From the NCBI GenBank assembly GCA_964353455.1, contig CAYGWP010000431.1, positions 1 through 15,591 on the forward strand: a stretch of 15,591 nucleotides of DNA, written 5' to 3'. Each line of letters begins with the position of its first letter. Position 1 is the stretch's first letter. Position numbers and translations under genes: made by a program. Positions 1 through 6,791 of the stretch are shown here, piece by piece. Origin of the DNA: CAYGWP01 sp964353455. GTDB taxonomy: Bacteria; Planctomycetota; Phycisphaerae; FEN-1346. The notes beneath the pieces are model-generated. The model searched no databases, was not told where the DNA came from, and saw only the letters and a list, made by a program, of their open reading frames with translations.

Positions 1-143
1 ACCCAGAACCGCTCGATCTTGCCGGTCGATGGCGACTGGACGATGTAGTGCTTCCAGAGCGCGCCGCCGTCGGCGGCCCGCCCTGGCGGGGCCGGGGCCA
101 GGGCCGCCACGATGCACAGGATGGCGAGGCTCGCGTGTCGCAT
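1..143 (-). CDS. Exported protein, N-terminal fragment (cut by window edge)
   Basis: The frame starts at an ATG (143-141) and runs off the left edge after 47 codons. Residues 1-24 form a classical signal peptide: Arg/His near the start, a hydrophobic core (LAILCIVAALA), then APAPPGRAA before the mature part. The visible mature part reads roughly DGGALWKHYIVQSPSTGKI. GGAG lies 9 nt upstream of the ATG, a well-placed ribosome binding site. The gene starts 25 bp after the methyltransferase stop, so both are probably co-transcribed. The short mature segment resembles the start of some secreted esterase or hydrolase domains, but that is only an impression; too little is present to name a family. 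Confidence 0.6.
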   Translation of the reverse strand, partial: MRHASLAILCIVAALAPAPPGRAADGGALWKHYIVQSPSTGKIERFW

Positions 144-168
144 TATGGAAATCTCCGGGTGCGGCGGT

Positions 169-957
169 TCATTTGACGTTCGCCTGCGTCCGCGCCTTCA
201 CGGCCACGCAGAAAAGGTTCATCGACCTGAAAGTCCGGGCGTCGAGTTCAGCCGCGCGATGCGCGATGCACCGGAGGCCGGGCACAAACTCCATCAGCCA
301 CAGGGCGGGCATCAGCGGCCGGGCGAGGCAGCCCGAGCCGTCGAACTCGGCGGCCTGAAGTCCCGCGCGGCCGAGGATGGCGGCAAGTTTCGCGGGCGAG
401 AAATGCTCGTGCCACGCCTTCCGGGCCGACACATCGCCCACAAGGCCGTCGGGATTCGCCGCGTATCGCCGCTCGTACTCCTCGCGCGAATGCCCGATGC
501 GAAACAGCAGCCGGTGCAGCCGCGGACACCGGAACTTGAGGTTCCCGGCGTCGAGGAACGAGAAAATGTATTCTTGCGGCACGGTGATGATGAGCCGGCC
601 ATTGTCCTTGAGGACCCTGCGGAGTTCCGCGAGGAGTTCCCCCTGCGCATCGACGTGTTCCAGGACGTCCAGAAGCGTGATGGATGTGAACGTTCGGTCG
701 GCGAACGGGATGGCGGCGCCGGCGGCCAGGCGCCGCACATCCAGGTCGGGCAGCCGCGCGCGGGCCTTTTCGGCGGCGTCGCGCGAGGCGTCGAGTCCGA
801 CGAGGCGTCCGATGCGCTTCGCGCGGAGCGTGGCGAGGAACTCGCCGTCGCCGCAGCCGAAGTCGAGGTGCGCATCGCCGGCCTGCGGCACGTGCTCCCA
901 CGCGAAGCCGTATCGGCTTGGGCCGTGTGGATTCTCCGTGCTGAGGCGGGTTCGCAT
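169..957 (-). CDS. Class I SAM-dependent methyltransferase
   Basis: The 262-residue protein has the Rossmann methyltransferase motifs in order: motif I LDFGCGDGEFL (about residues 31-41), the acidic end of strand 2 in GLDAS (Asp56), the motif IV region ITLLDVLEHV (residues 93-102), and RVLKDNGRLIITVP just after it. This is the Methyltransf_11/UbiG-like type common in polysaccharide clusters; the substrate cannot be read from sequence. The frame is open back to 1023, giving 22 more residues. I prefer the ATG at 957 because a candidate promoter (995-1023) lies inside the longer version, GAGAAAGG precedes 957, and the extra residues do not look like a fold. It is followed at 25 bp by the exported protein and is divergent from the glycan operon. 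Confidence 0.85.
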   Translation of the reverse strand: MRTRLSTENPHGPSRYGFAWEHVPQAGDAHLDFGCGDGEFLATLRAKRIGRLVGLDASRDAAEKARARLPDLDVRRLAAGAAIPFADRTFTSITLLDVLEHVDAQGELLAELRRVLKDNGRLIITVPQEYIFSFLDAGNLKFRCPRLHRLLFRIGHSREEYERRYAANPDGLVGDVSARKAWHEHFSPAKLAAILGRAGLQAAEFDGSGCLARPLMPALWLMEFVPGLRCIAHRAAELDARTFRSMNLFCVAVKARTQANVK

Positions 958-994
958 GAGGCCTTTCTCGGATGCGCGGGCCGATTCCACAGGC

Positions 995-1023
995 ATTCTA
1001 TCGGACGCCGGCCACGGCCGCAA
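995..1023 (-). promoter_or_regulatory. Candidate sigma70-type promoter for the methyltransferase
   Basis: On the minus strand TTGCGG (1023-1018) and TAGAAT (1000-995) are separated by 17 bp. The -10 matches consensus at 5 of 6 positions and the -35 at 3 of 6. Transcription would begin near 988, about 30 nt before the ATG at 957. The call is by motif only. Confidence 0.4.
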
Positions 1024-1026
1024 TCA

Positions 1027-1053
1027 GTCTGTGGCTCGCGGTCTGTGGCTCGC
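1027..1053. repeat. Tandem 13-bp direct repeat in divergent promoter region
   Basis: GTCTGTGGCTCGC occurs at 1027-1039 and again at 1041-1053, exact in both copies with a 14-bp period. It sits between the divergent promoters of the methyltransferase and the glycan operon. It could be a regulator binding site or a chance slippage product. Confidence 0.55.
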
Positions 1054-1101
1054 CTTTGACTATACCGCCGCCGGGGCGACCGCCGATAGAAAAGTTGAGG
1101 G

Positions 1102-1130
1102 TTGACAAGCGAGAGGCCGCGCGCCATAAA
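1102..1130 (+). promoter_or_regulatory. Sigma70-type promoter of the glycan operon
   Basis: A perfect TTGACA (1102-1107) is followed after 17 bp by CATAAA (1125-1130, 4 of 6 matches). The predicted start is near 1137, which leaves a leader of about 55 nt before the preferred TTG start at 1193. Confidence 0.6.
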
Positions 1131-1192
1131 CGGATGCACGCCCGGTGATATTGCATCCGGCGGGCGTGCCGCGCGTTCCCCGGGGAATTGCC

Positions 1193-2125
1193 TTGCGAGC
1201 GATCTACAACCTTGTGCGGCTGGCCCGGCCGAGCCACTGGCTGAAGAACCTTTTCGTCTTCGCGGCAATCCTGTTCGCCCGCGAGAAGACGCCGGAGGGG
1301 GTGCGGGTCCTTGCCCTTCAGCCGGAGGCGTGGCTGGCGGTCGTCAAGGCGTTCATCGCGTTCTGCCTCGCATCAAGTGCAATCTATACGCTCAATGATG
1401 TGCTCGACCGGAAGGAGGATGCGCGGCATCCGGAGAAGCGGCGCCGGCCGGTGGCATCGGGCGAGACGGGCGTCGGGACGGCGATCGTGATGGCGGCGGT
1501 CCTGGCGGCAGGGGCGATTGCGGTCTCGGCCGGCCTGGCGATGCCGTTTCCCCTCACGGTCGCTCTGTACCTGGCGGTGATGCTGGCATACGTGCTGGGC
1601 CTTAAGCGCGTGGCGGTGCTGGACGTGCTCATACTGGCCGTCGGGTTCGTCATCCGGGCGTACGCGGGGGCGGTGGCGATAGACGTGTGGGTCAGCCCGT
1701 GGCTGATCCTGTGCACGCTGACGCTGGCGCTGTTCCTGGGTTTTGCGAAGCGCGAGAGCGAGCGCGTGGCGCTCGGGCCTGCGGCCGCCGAGACGCGGTT
1801 AATCGAGTGGTCATTATATGATGAAAAGAGCCTTGAGCACATGATGACCGTGTCGGCCGCCCTCGCCCTCGTCACGTACATGCTGTACACGGTCAGCCCC
1901 GAGTCGATTGCCCGCGTCGGGCACCCGTGGATGTTTCTGACGGTGCTGCCGGTGGTCTATGGGGTGTTCCGGTTCTACCGGATGGCGATCGCCGGGCGCG
2001 CGGCCGACCCGGTGGACCTTGTGCGGCGCGATCCGGCGTTTGTCGTCGCGGTGGCCGTGTGGGTGGGCATGGCGGCGGCGCTGCTCCTGGCGTGGCCGAA
2101 GGCGCCGCCCGGGCACGGCGGGTGA
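1193..2125 (+). CDS. UbiA-family prenyltransferase, decaprenyl-phosphate phosphoribosyltransferase-like
   Basis: This polytopic membrane protein (310 residues) resembles DPPR synthase (Rv3806c type), which moves phosphoribose from PRPP to decaprenyl phosphate to make the precursor of polyprenyl-phospho-arabinose or ribose donors. The N-terminal ARPSHWLKNLFVFA matches the family's RPxQWxKN start. The Mg-diphosphate motif NDVLDRKED lies at residues 68-76 and is followed by HPEKRRRPVASGE. A second block, DVLILAVGFVIRAYAGAVAI followed by SPW and FLGFAKRESE, is also typical. About eight hydrophobic segments follow. The frame is open from GTG 1145, but that start has no ribosome binding site and almost coincides with the predicted transcript start; TTG 1193 has GGGGA upstream and aligns with the family N terminus. 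The next gene starts 7 bp after the stop. The prenyl acceptor and phosphosugar are inferred from family only. Confidence 0.85.
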   Translation: MRAIYNLVRLARPSHWLKNLFVFAAILFAREKTPEGVRVLALQPEAWLAVVKAFIAFCLASSAIYTLNDVLDRKEDARHPEKRRRPVASGETGVGTAIVMAAVLAAGAIAVSAGLAMPFPLTVALYLAVMLAYVLGLKRVAVLDVLILAVGFVIRAYAGAVAIDVWVSPWLILCTLTLALFLGFAKRESERVALGPAAAETRLIEWSLYDEKSLEHMMTVSAALALVTYMLYTVSPESIARVGHPWMFLTVLPVVYGVFRFYRMAIAGRAADPVDLVRRDPAFVVAVAVWVGMAAALLLAWPKAPPGHGG

Positions 2126-2132
2126 ACTGCCG

Positions 2133-3692
2133 ATGACACTCCTTGAGCGAGTTCGGGGGCGGCTGATGCGGATGGGGCCCGGGGGGCTCTGGCTCGCCGG
2201 TTTCGCCGTCGCCCTGGCGCTCTACGTCTCCACCCTGGCGCCGGACCTCGACTGGCAGGATTCCGGCGATTACCAGTTCGAGGCCGCGCGGCTGAACCTT
2301 TCGCGGCCCGGCGACGCCGTCCGGGTCCATCCGTGGTTCCTCGTGGCGGCCCACGCGCTTGGTCGGATTCGGTTATGGAATTATGCGTATGCGGCGAACC
2401 TTGCATCGGCCGTCGGCACGGCGATTGCCGTGGCGAACGTTCTGGTGCTCGCGCGGCTGGCGACGGGCCGCGCGCTCGCGGCCGTTCTGGCGGCGGCGAC
2501 GTTCGCCGTCGGCCACGCCGTCTGGGCGCACGCCGTCATGGCCGAGACGTACGGGTGGGCGGCGGCGTTTCTGTCGGCCGAGTGCCTCTGCGCATGGGCT
2601 TTTCTGACGGACCGGCGGCCGCGATGGCTGCCGCTCCTTTTCCTCATCAATGGGGCCGCTATCAGCAATCACATGATGGCGGTCCTCAGCATGGCGGTCT
2701 TCGGCGTGTGGATGCTGTGCGAGGTCGTCCGCCGGCGGGCGGCATGGTGGGTCGTGCCGGGGGGCGCGGCGTGCTGGATCATCGGCGGGGCGCTCTACTG
2801 GGTCGTCCTCGGGATGGAGTACGGGCGGACAGGGAGCCTCGTCGAGACGTTCCGCTCGGCGACGGTCGGCCGCTGGGGGAGCGAGATATTCAACCTGGCC
2901 GACCTGCCGCGGCTGTGCGGCAAGTCGCTGCTCTATGTCGGCCTCAACTACCCGACGCCGCTCATCCTGGCGATTCCGCTGGGGGCGGCGAGGCTCTTCA
3001 GGCGGCGAGACACATTCTCATGGCTCATTCTTGTCCTCGCAGCGATGTATTTCCTCTGGGCGGCGCGGTACAACGTGGCCGACCAGTACGCGTTCTTCAT
3101 CCCGTTTTACGTCCCGGCGAGCGTCCTGATGGGCGTGGGCGCTGCGCGGCTCACGGAGAGGCTGAAGCCGCTCTCCGGCTGGATGCTGGCGGCGGGGGCT
3201 GCGCTCCTGCCGGTCGCGGTGTACGCGGCGCTTCCGCAGGTCGCGCCGCCGGTCGCCTGGGCGATGGGGGTGAAGCCGTTCAGGCGCAACCTGCCCTATC
3301 GGGACGCATATCGATATTTTCTTGAGCCGTGGAAGAATGGCGACTGGAGCGCGCGGCGGTTCGCGGAGGAGACGTTCGCGGTGCTTCCGCCGCGGGCGGT
3401 GTTGATTCCGGATTCGACGGCGAGCCCGCCGCTCTTGTGCCTCCAGAAGATCGAGGGCCGCCGGCCCGACGTCGTCCTGGCGACGCCGGAAGGCGCACCG
3501 GGTGCGGTGGTCCGGCACTACTGGTCGAGCAGGACGGACTTGTTGCCGGAGGCGGTGCGGGACGGCCGCCGCATCTTCGTCGTCTCGAACCATCCGGATT
3601 ATCCCCCGCCATGGGTCATCGATCTTATGCGTCTTGAGCCCTTCGGCTGCATCTTCGAGGTGAGGCCTCGCCTGAAGGAGGACGGACGTTGA
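2133..3692 (+). CDS. DUF2723 family GT-C-like membrane glycosyltransferase
   Basis: The 519-residue protein has about a dozen hydrophobic segments. The first extracytoplasmic loop holds STLAPDLDWQDSGDYQFEAA (DSGD at residues 43-46), the counterpart of the acidic DSGE/DSGD motif of DUF2723 (TMEM260-like) proteins, where an Asp is the presumed catalytic base. It is followed by VHPWFLVAAHALGRI, replacing the usual HPPGYPL, and later WAHAVMAETYGWAAAF and NGAAISNHMMAV, which match the conserved family blocks. A soluble C-terminal domain follows from about residue 390. GT-C enzymes use polyprenyl-phospho-sugar donors outside the membrane, which fits a DPPR-type prenyltransferase 7 bp upstream. The start is ATG 2133; ATG 2166, after a GGGGGCGG run, is an alternative. 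Its TGA overlaps the start of the next gene. Confidence 0.8.
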   Translation: MTLLERVRGRLMRMGPGGLWLAGFAVALALYVSTLAPDLDWQDSGDYQFEAARLNLSRPGDAVRVHPWFLVAAHALGRIRLWNYAYAANLASAVGTAIAVANVLVLARLATGRALAAVLAAATFAVGHAVWAHAVMAETYGWAAAFLSAECLCAWAFLTDRRPRWLPLLFLINGAAISNHMMAVLSMAVFGVWMLCEVVRRRAAWWVVPGGAACWIIGGALYWVVLGMEYGRTGSLVETFRSATVGRWGSEIFNLADLPRLCGKSLLYVGLNYPTPLILAIPLGAARLFRRRDTFSWLILVLAAMYFLWAARYNVADQYAFFIPFYVPASVLMGVGAARLTERLKPLSGWMLAAGAALLPVAVYAALPQVAPPVAWAMGVKPFRRNLPYRDAYRYFLEPWKNGDWSARRFAEETFAVLPPRAVLIPDSTASPPLLCLQKIEGRRPDVVLATPEGAPGAVVRHYWSSRTDLLPEAVRDGRRIFVVSNHPDYPPPWVIDLMRLEPFGCIFEVRPRLKEDGR

Positions 3693-4273
3693 CGGCGGCA
3701 GGACGGGCAATCAAGCGGGCGATGGACGTGGCGGGGGCCGCCGCCGTCCTCGGGCTGGGGGCGCCCGTGTTTGCGGTCATTGCGATTCTCGTCAAGCGCG
3801 ACAGTCCGGGGCCGGTCCTGTTTCGGCAGGAGCGTGCGGGCCGCGGCATGAAGCCGTTCCGGATGTGCAAGTTCCGGACGATGCGGGCCGACACCGATCC
3901 GTTCGGCGTGAGTCCGGCGGGTGCGGAGGACCCGCGGCTGACGCCCCTGGGTCGGCGCCTGCGCGAGACGAGCCTGGATGAGTTGCCGCAGTTCTGGAAC
4001 GTTCTGGTGGGCGACATGAGCCTCGTGGGTCCGCGGCCGCTGTACATGAGCCAGGCCCGCGAGTTCACGGAGAGCCAGCGGCGGCGACTGGAGGTGAGGC
4101 CGGGCGTCACGGGCCTTGCGCAGGTCCAGGGCCGCGGCGAACTTCCGCACGAGGAGAAACTCCAGATCGACGTTCAGTACGTCGATCGTGCCGGCCTGGG
4201 GCTGGACCTGAAGATCCTGTGGCGGACGTTCGTAAGCCTGTTCGTGAGAAAAGATATTTACCAGAAATGGTAA
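3689..4273 (+). CDS. Small monotopic phosphoglycosyl transferase (bacterial sugar transferase family)
   Basis: At 194 residues this is the compact PglC-like form of PF02397. Enzymes of this type transfer a sugar-1-phosphate from a UDP-sugar to polyprenyl phosphate at the inner membrane face, the first committed step of glycan assembly. An amphipathic N-terminal stretch (AIKRAMDVAGAA) leads into a re-entrant hydrophobic helix ending in KRDSPGPVLFRQERAGR. Then come FRMCKFRTMR, the catalytic Asp-Glu pair in SLDELPQFWNVL (Asp97-Glu98), MSLVGPRPL and RPGVTGLAQV. All hallmark residues are present. The start is TTG, settled by AAGGAGG 7 nt upstream; it overlaps the previous stop by 4 bp (TTGA), so translation is probably coupled. 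It is the last gene of the operon. Confidence 0.93.
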   Translation: MTAAGRAIKRAMDVAGAAAVLGLGAPVFAVIAILVKRDSPGPVLFRQERAGRGMKPFRMCKFRTMRADTDPFGVSPAGAEDPRLTPLGRRLRETSLDELPQFWNVLVGDMSLVGPRPLYMSQAREFTESQRRRLEVRPGVTGLAQVQGRGELPHEEKLQIDVQYVDRAGLGLDLKILWRTFVSLFVRKDIYQKW

Positions 4274-4278
4274 GGCGG

Positions 4279-4314
4279 ATGCCCGACGAGCCGCGACCGT
4301 GAGGTCGCGGGCAT
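4279..4314 (+). terminator. GC-rich stem-loop after the operon, possible terminator or RNA stabiliser
   Basis: CCGCGACC (4291-4298) and GGTCGCGG (4303-4310) form a perfect 8-bp stem closed by GTGA, a GNRA-type tetraloop. An outer pair ATGCCCG (4279-4285) / CGGGCAT (4308-4314) could compete or stack. It lies 17 bp after the stop of the sugar transferase gene. There is no T-tract, so an intrinsic terminator is uncertain. Confidence 0.4.
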
Positions 4315-4367
4315 GACCGCGTACCCGCGGGCTCGGGCGTGCGGCTCGTGTCGCAGGGTGTGACCCG

Positions 4368-4395
4368 TTGACATGCGACGTTGTGCGGGTATGCT
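4368..4395 (+). promoter_or_regulatory. Sigma70-type promoter for the ATP-grasp gene
   Basis: A perfect TTGACA (4368-4373) lies 16 bp before TATGCT (4390-4395, 4 of 6). The transcript would start near 4402, leaving a leader of about 22 nt. The ATG at 4373 falls inside the -35 box, which argues against using it as a start codon. Confidence 0.55.
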
Positions 4396-4423
4396 ATCCG
4401 TGAGATCTGGGAGGCGCGTGATC

Positions 4424-5434
4424 GTGGCAGAGGCGCTGAACATCATGCTGACGTGCGTGGGGCGGCGGGTCGCGCTGCTGGAGTCTTTCCGGCGAGCGAT
4501 GGCCGACCTGGGGCTGAATGGCCGCCTGTTCGGCGCGGACCACTCGGCGCTGGCCGCAGGGTTCCACGTGGCCGACGAGGGACTCCTGGTGCCGTCGGTC
4601 GGCGGGCCGGATTACGCGGAGGCCCTTGTGGAAGTGTGCCGCCGGCGCCGGATCGGCCTGGTGGTGCCGCTGATCGACTGGGAACTGCCGGTGCTGGCCG
4701 GTAAGCAAGAGGCGTTCGCGGGTGCGGGCGCGCGGCTGGTGATATCATCGCAGCGTGTGGTGGATATCTGTCGCGACAAGCGGCAGACGTTTGAGTTCCT
4801 GAGCGCCCGCGGGTTCGACACGCCGCAGGTCTTTTCGTACGAACAGGCCGCGGCGGGGCCGTTCCCGATCTTCATGAAGCCGCGATACGGTTCCAGCGCC
4901 GTGGACGTGCACTACGTGCCGGACCGCAAGTCGCTGGAGTTCTATCACGAGAGTCCCGCCGAGACGGTCATCCAGGAGTACGTGCGTGGCAGGGAGTTCA
5001 CGGTGGATGTGTACGCGGGGCTCGACGGGGTCCCGCGTGTGGCGGTGCCGCGGCGGCGGCTGGAGGTGCGCGCCGGCGAGGTGGCGAAGGCGCGGACCGT
5101 GCGGCACGCGGAGATCATCCGGCAGAGCCTGAAACTGGTGGAGGCGCTGGGCGAATGCCGCGGCGTTGTCACGCTCCAGTGTTTCCTGACGCCGGACAAT
5201 CGGGTCCGGTTTATTGAGATCAATCCACGATTCGGCGGTGGTGTGCCGCTGGCGATCCAGGCCGGGGCCGACTTTCCGCTCTGGCTCATCGAGGAGCACC
5301 TGGGCCGCCGGCCCGACATCCATCCCGACGAGTGGCGGGACGGCCTCGTGATGCTCCGGTATGATGCCGCCGTTTTCCGCCGCAGCGATGAACTGCCGGA
5401 AGAGGACGAAAAGAAAAGGGTCCAGGACCCCTAA
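4424..5434 (+). CDS. ATP-grasp domain protein (carbamoyl-phosphate-synthase-like / PylC-like ligase)
   Basis: The 336-residue protein begins LNIMLTCVGRRVALLESFRRA, the typical pre-ATP-grasp strand with the SVGRR signature. Next come a nucleotide-pocket Lys in FPIFMKPRYGSSAV, the hinge VIQEYVRGREFTVDV, and the metal-binding FIEINPRFGGG. Such enzymes ligate a carboxylate to an amine or thiol through an acyl phosphate; in glycan loci they may add amino acid groups. The substrate is unknown. The start is GTG 4424: GGGAGG ends 9 nt upstream, whereas GTG 4418 is too close and ATG 4373 lies in the promoter. The normal fold should end near MLRYDAAVFR. The last residues, about KKRVQDP, and the stop codon are encoded by the inverted repeat at 5409-5465, so the C terminus has been rewritten by an inserted element. 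Confidence 0.85.
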   Translation: MAEALNIMLTCVGRRVALLESFRRAMADLGLNGRLFGADHSALAAGFHVADEGLLVPSVGGPDYAEALVEVCRRRRIGLVVPLIDWELPVLAGKQEAFAGAGARLVISSQRVVDICRDKRQTFEFLSARGFDTPQVFSYEQAAAGPFPIFMKPRYGSSAVDVHYVPDRKSLEFYHESPAETVIQEYVRGREFTVDVYAGLDGVPRVAVPRRRLEVRAGEVAKARTVRHAEIIRQSLKLVEALGECRGVVTLQCFLTPDNRVRFIEINPRFGGGVPLAIQAGADFPLWLIEEHLGRRPDIHPDEWRDGLVMLRYDAAVFRRSDELPEEDEKKRVQDP

Positions 5435-5465
5435 AGGCGTTAAGGGTCCTGGACCCTTTTCTTTT
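5409..5465. repeat. Perfect 22-bp inverted repeat with palindromic arms (REP/MITE-like, possible bidirectional terminator)
   Basis: The left arm 5409-5430 and right arm 5444-5465 are exact reverse complements over 22 bp, with a 13-nt loop that can add three more pairs. Each arm contains its own near-palindrome, GGGTCC-A-GGACCC on the left and GGGTCC-T-GGACCC on the right, flanked by A-rich or T-rich ends. The outer ends (AAAAGAAAA / TTTTCTTTT) make it resemble an intrinsic terminator on either strand. The layout is like REP/REPIN or small MITE elements. The stop codon of the ATP-grasp gene (5432-5434) lies in the loop. Confidence 0.85.
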
Positions 5466-5505
5466 CCGCGCGGGCACCTGTTGGGGGGTAGCAAAGAGGC
5501 GCATC

Positions 5506-6708
5506 GTGTTCCCACCGGGATCGCGGGCTTGGTACGAAGTCTTTGCACGCCTGTGGGTGCCGGGCATCTGGGTGTTTCTTGCTGCGCTGATGCTGAGTCT
5601 GCTGACGACGCCGCTGTTTCGGTGGCTGGCGCTGCGGAAGGGGATCTGCGATCAGCCGGACTTGGCCGTCAAGATCCACATGGCGCCGATACCGTACCTG
5701 GGCGGCTGTGCCATCTGGCTGGGCTGGACGGTGCCCGTGCTGAGCTACTGCCTGCTGAGCGGGCAGGTGGCCGGGTCGCCGGCGGCGGCGTTGCTTGCCG
5801 GCGGCGCGGTGGCCTTCATCACGGGTCTCGTGGACGACCTGAAGGACATCAGGCCGCGCGCCAAACTCCTCGGCCAGACTCTCGCGGGGGCGATACTTCT
5901 ATCGGGCGGCATACTGTGGTTCGCCTATCCGACCTACCTCGGCGTGTCTCTGCTGGACCTCCCGGAGGATTCGCGGTTCGTGCTCCTTGTGTGCCTGGTG
6001 ATCCATTTTCTGGTGATCATCGGCGCGACGAACGCAACGAACCTGCTGGACGGTCTGGACGGCCTGTGTTCGGGCGTCACGGTTTTCGTTTCCGTCGGGT
6101 TCCTGCTGCTGGCGACGGCGTTGACGGCGTGGTCTAACTCGGAGTGGAACGCCCACCCGGTGGTCTATCAGTACACCCAGTTGACGATGATCGTGGCATT
6201 TGCCTTGGCGGGGGCTACCATCGGGTTCCTGCCGTACAACTTTAACCCCGCCCGCATCTTCATGGGCGATGCCGGCAGCGTGTTCATCGGCTACGTTCTG
6301 GGGGCGATGATGGTGATGTTCGCCTCGAAGTACGGCATGGTGAAGTGGTTCGTCGGGGCGCTCTTCATTTTCGGGGTCCCGATCTTCGACACGGGCGTGG
6401 CGGTCATCCGCCGCGTGGTCAATCGGCGCCCGATCATGATGCCTGACCGCAGCCACGTCTATAACCAGTTGGTGGACCGGTTGGGTCTGTCGGTCCGCGC
6501 GGCGGTAGGCATCCTGTACGTCCTGAGCGCGGTCTTTGCGGCGGTGGGCCTCCTGGTGCTCTATCTGCCGGGCCGGTACGCCATGGTGATCTACGTTCTT
6601 CTGGGCGCCGCGGTCTTGATCACGGTCTGGCGGCTGGGGTTCCTCCAGATGACGGAGGAAGAGAAGGCCGCCGCCGACCGGTACCTGGCCCGCAAGCGGC
6701 GGGGTTGA
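5506..6708 (+). CDS. MraY/WecA-family polyprenyl-phosphate sugar-1-phosphate transferase
   Basis: This 400-residue protein with about ten membrane segments belongs to glycosyltransferase family 4 (PF00953). These enzymes load HexNAc-1-phosphate from UDP-HexNAc onto polyprenyl phosphate. Motifs in order: DQPDLAVKIHMAPIPYLGG; GLVDDLKD with Asp110-Asp111; NATNLLDGLDGL with Asp182 and Asp185; PARIFMGDAGS with Asp255; and the last cytoplasmic loop PDRSHVYNQLVDRLG near His317. That loop is HIHHRL-like in WecA/TagO, so this is a variant. The start is GTG 5506, with AAAGAGG ending 6 nt upstream. It starts 40 bp after the inverted repeat, and I see no good promoter in that gap, so it is transcribed either through the repeat or from an unseen promoter. 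The C-terminal part (after about residue 335) adds two further helices. Confidence 0.9.
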   Translation: MFPPGSRAWYEVFARLWVPGIWVFLAALMLSLLTTPLFRWLALRKGICDQPDLAVKIHMAPIPYLGGCAIWLGWTVPVLSYCLLSGQVAGSPAAALLAGGAVAFITGLVDDLKDIRPRAKLLGQTLAGAILLSGGILWFAYPTYLGVSLLDLPEDSRFVLLVCLVIHFLVIIGATNATNLLDGLDGLCSGVTVFVSVGFLLLATALTAWSNSEWNAHPVVYQYTQLTMIVAFALAGATIGFLPYNFNPARIFMGDAGSVFIGYVLGAMMVMFASKYGMVKWFVGALFIFGVPIFDTGVAVIRRVVNRRPIMMPDRSHVYNQLVDRLGLSVRAAVGILYVLSAVFAAVGLLVLYLPGRYAMVIYVLLGAAVLITVWRLGFLQMTEEEKAAADRYLARKRRG

Positions 6709-6723
6709 TGTGCACCTGCGGCC

Positions 6724-6752
6724 TTGCCGGACGGCGCTCGGGCGCGGATAAT
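6724..6752 (+). promoter_or_regulatory. Sigma70-type promoter for the TPR protein gene
   Basis: TTGCCG (6724-6729, 4 of 6) and GATAAT (6747-6752, 5 of 6) are separated by exactly 17 bp. The transcript would start near 6759, about 33 nt before the ATG at 6792. Confidence 0.55.
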
Positions 6753-6791
6753 AACTACGGGTATTGAGGTCGGGAGGCCGAATAACCTCAC

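Noticed and set aside
112..1059. Long open frame of 315 codons on the plus strand opposite the methyltransferase
   Set aside because: It shows no family motif, is Arg/Gly/Glu-rich as expected for a GC-rich shadow, and the opposite strand has a clear methyltransferase.
1145..1192. GTG 1145 as start of the UbiA-family gene
   Set aside because: It has no ribosome binding site, sits about 8 nt from the predicted transcript start, and the extra 16 residues (Pro/Gly/Arg-rich) do not match the family. It remains possible as a leaderless start.
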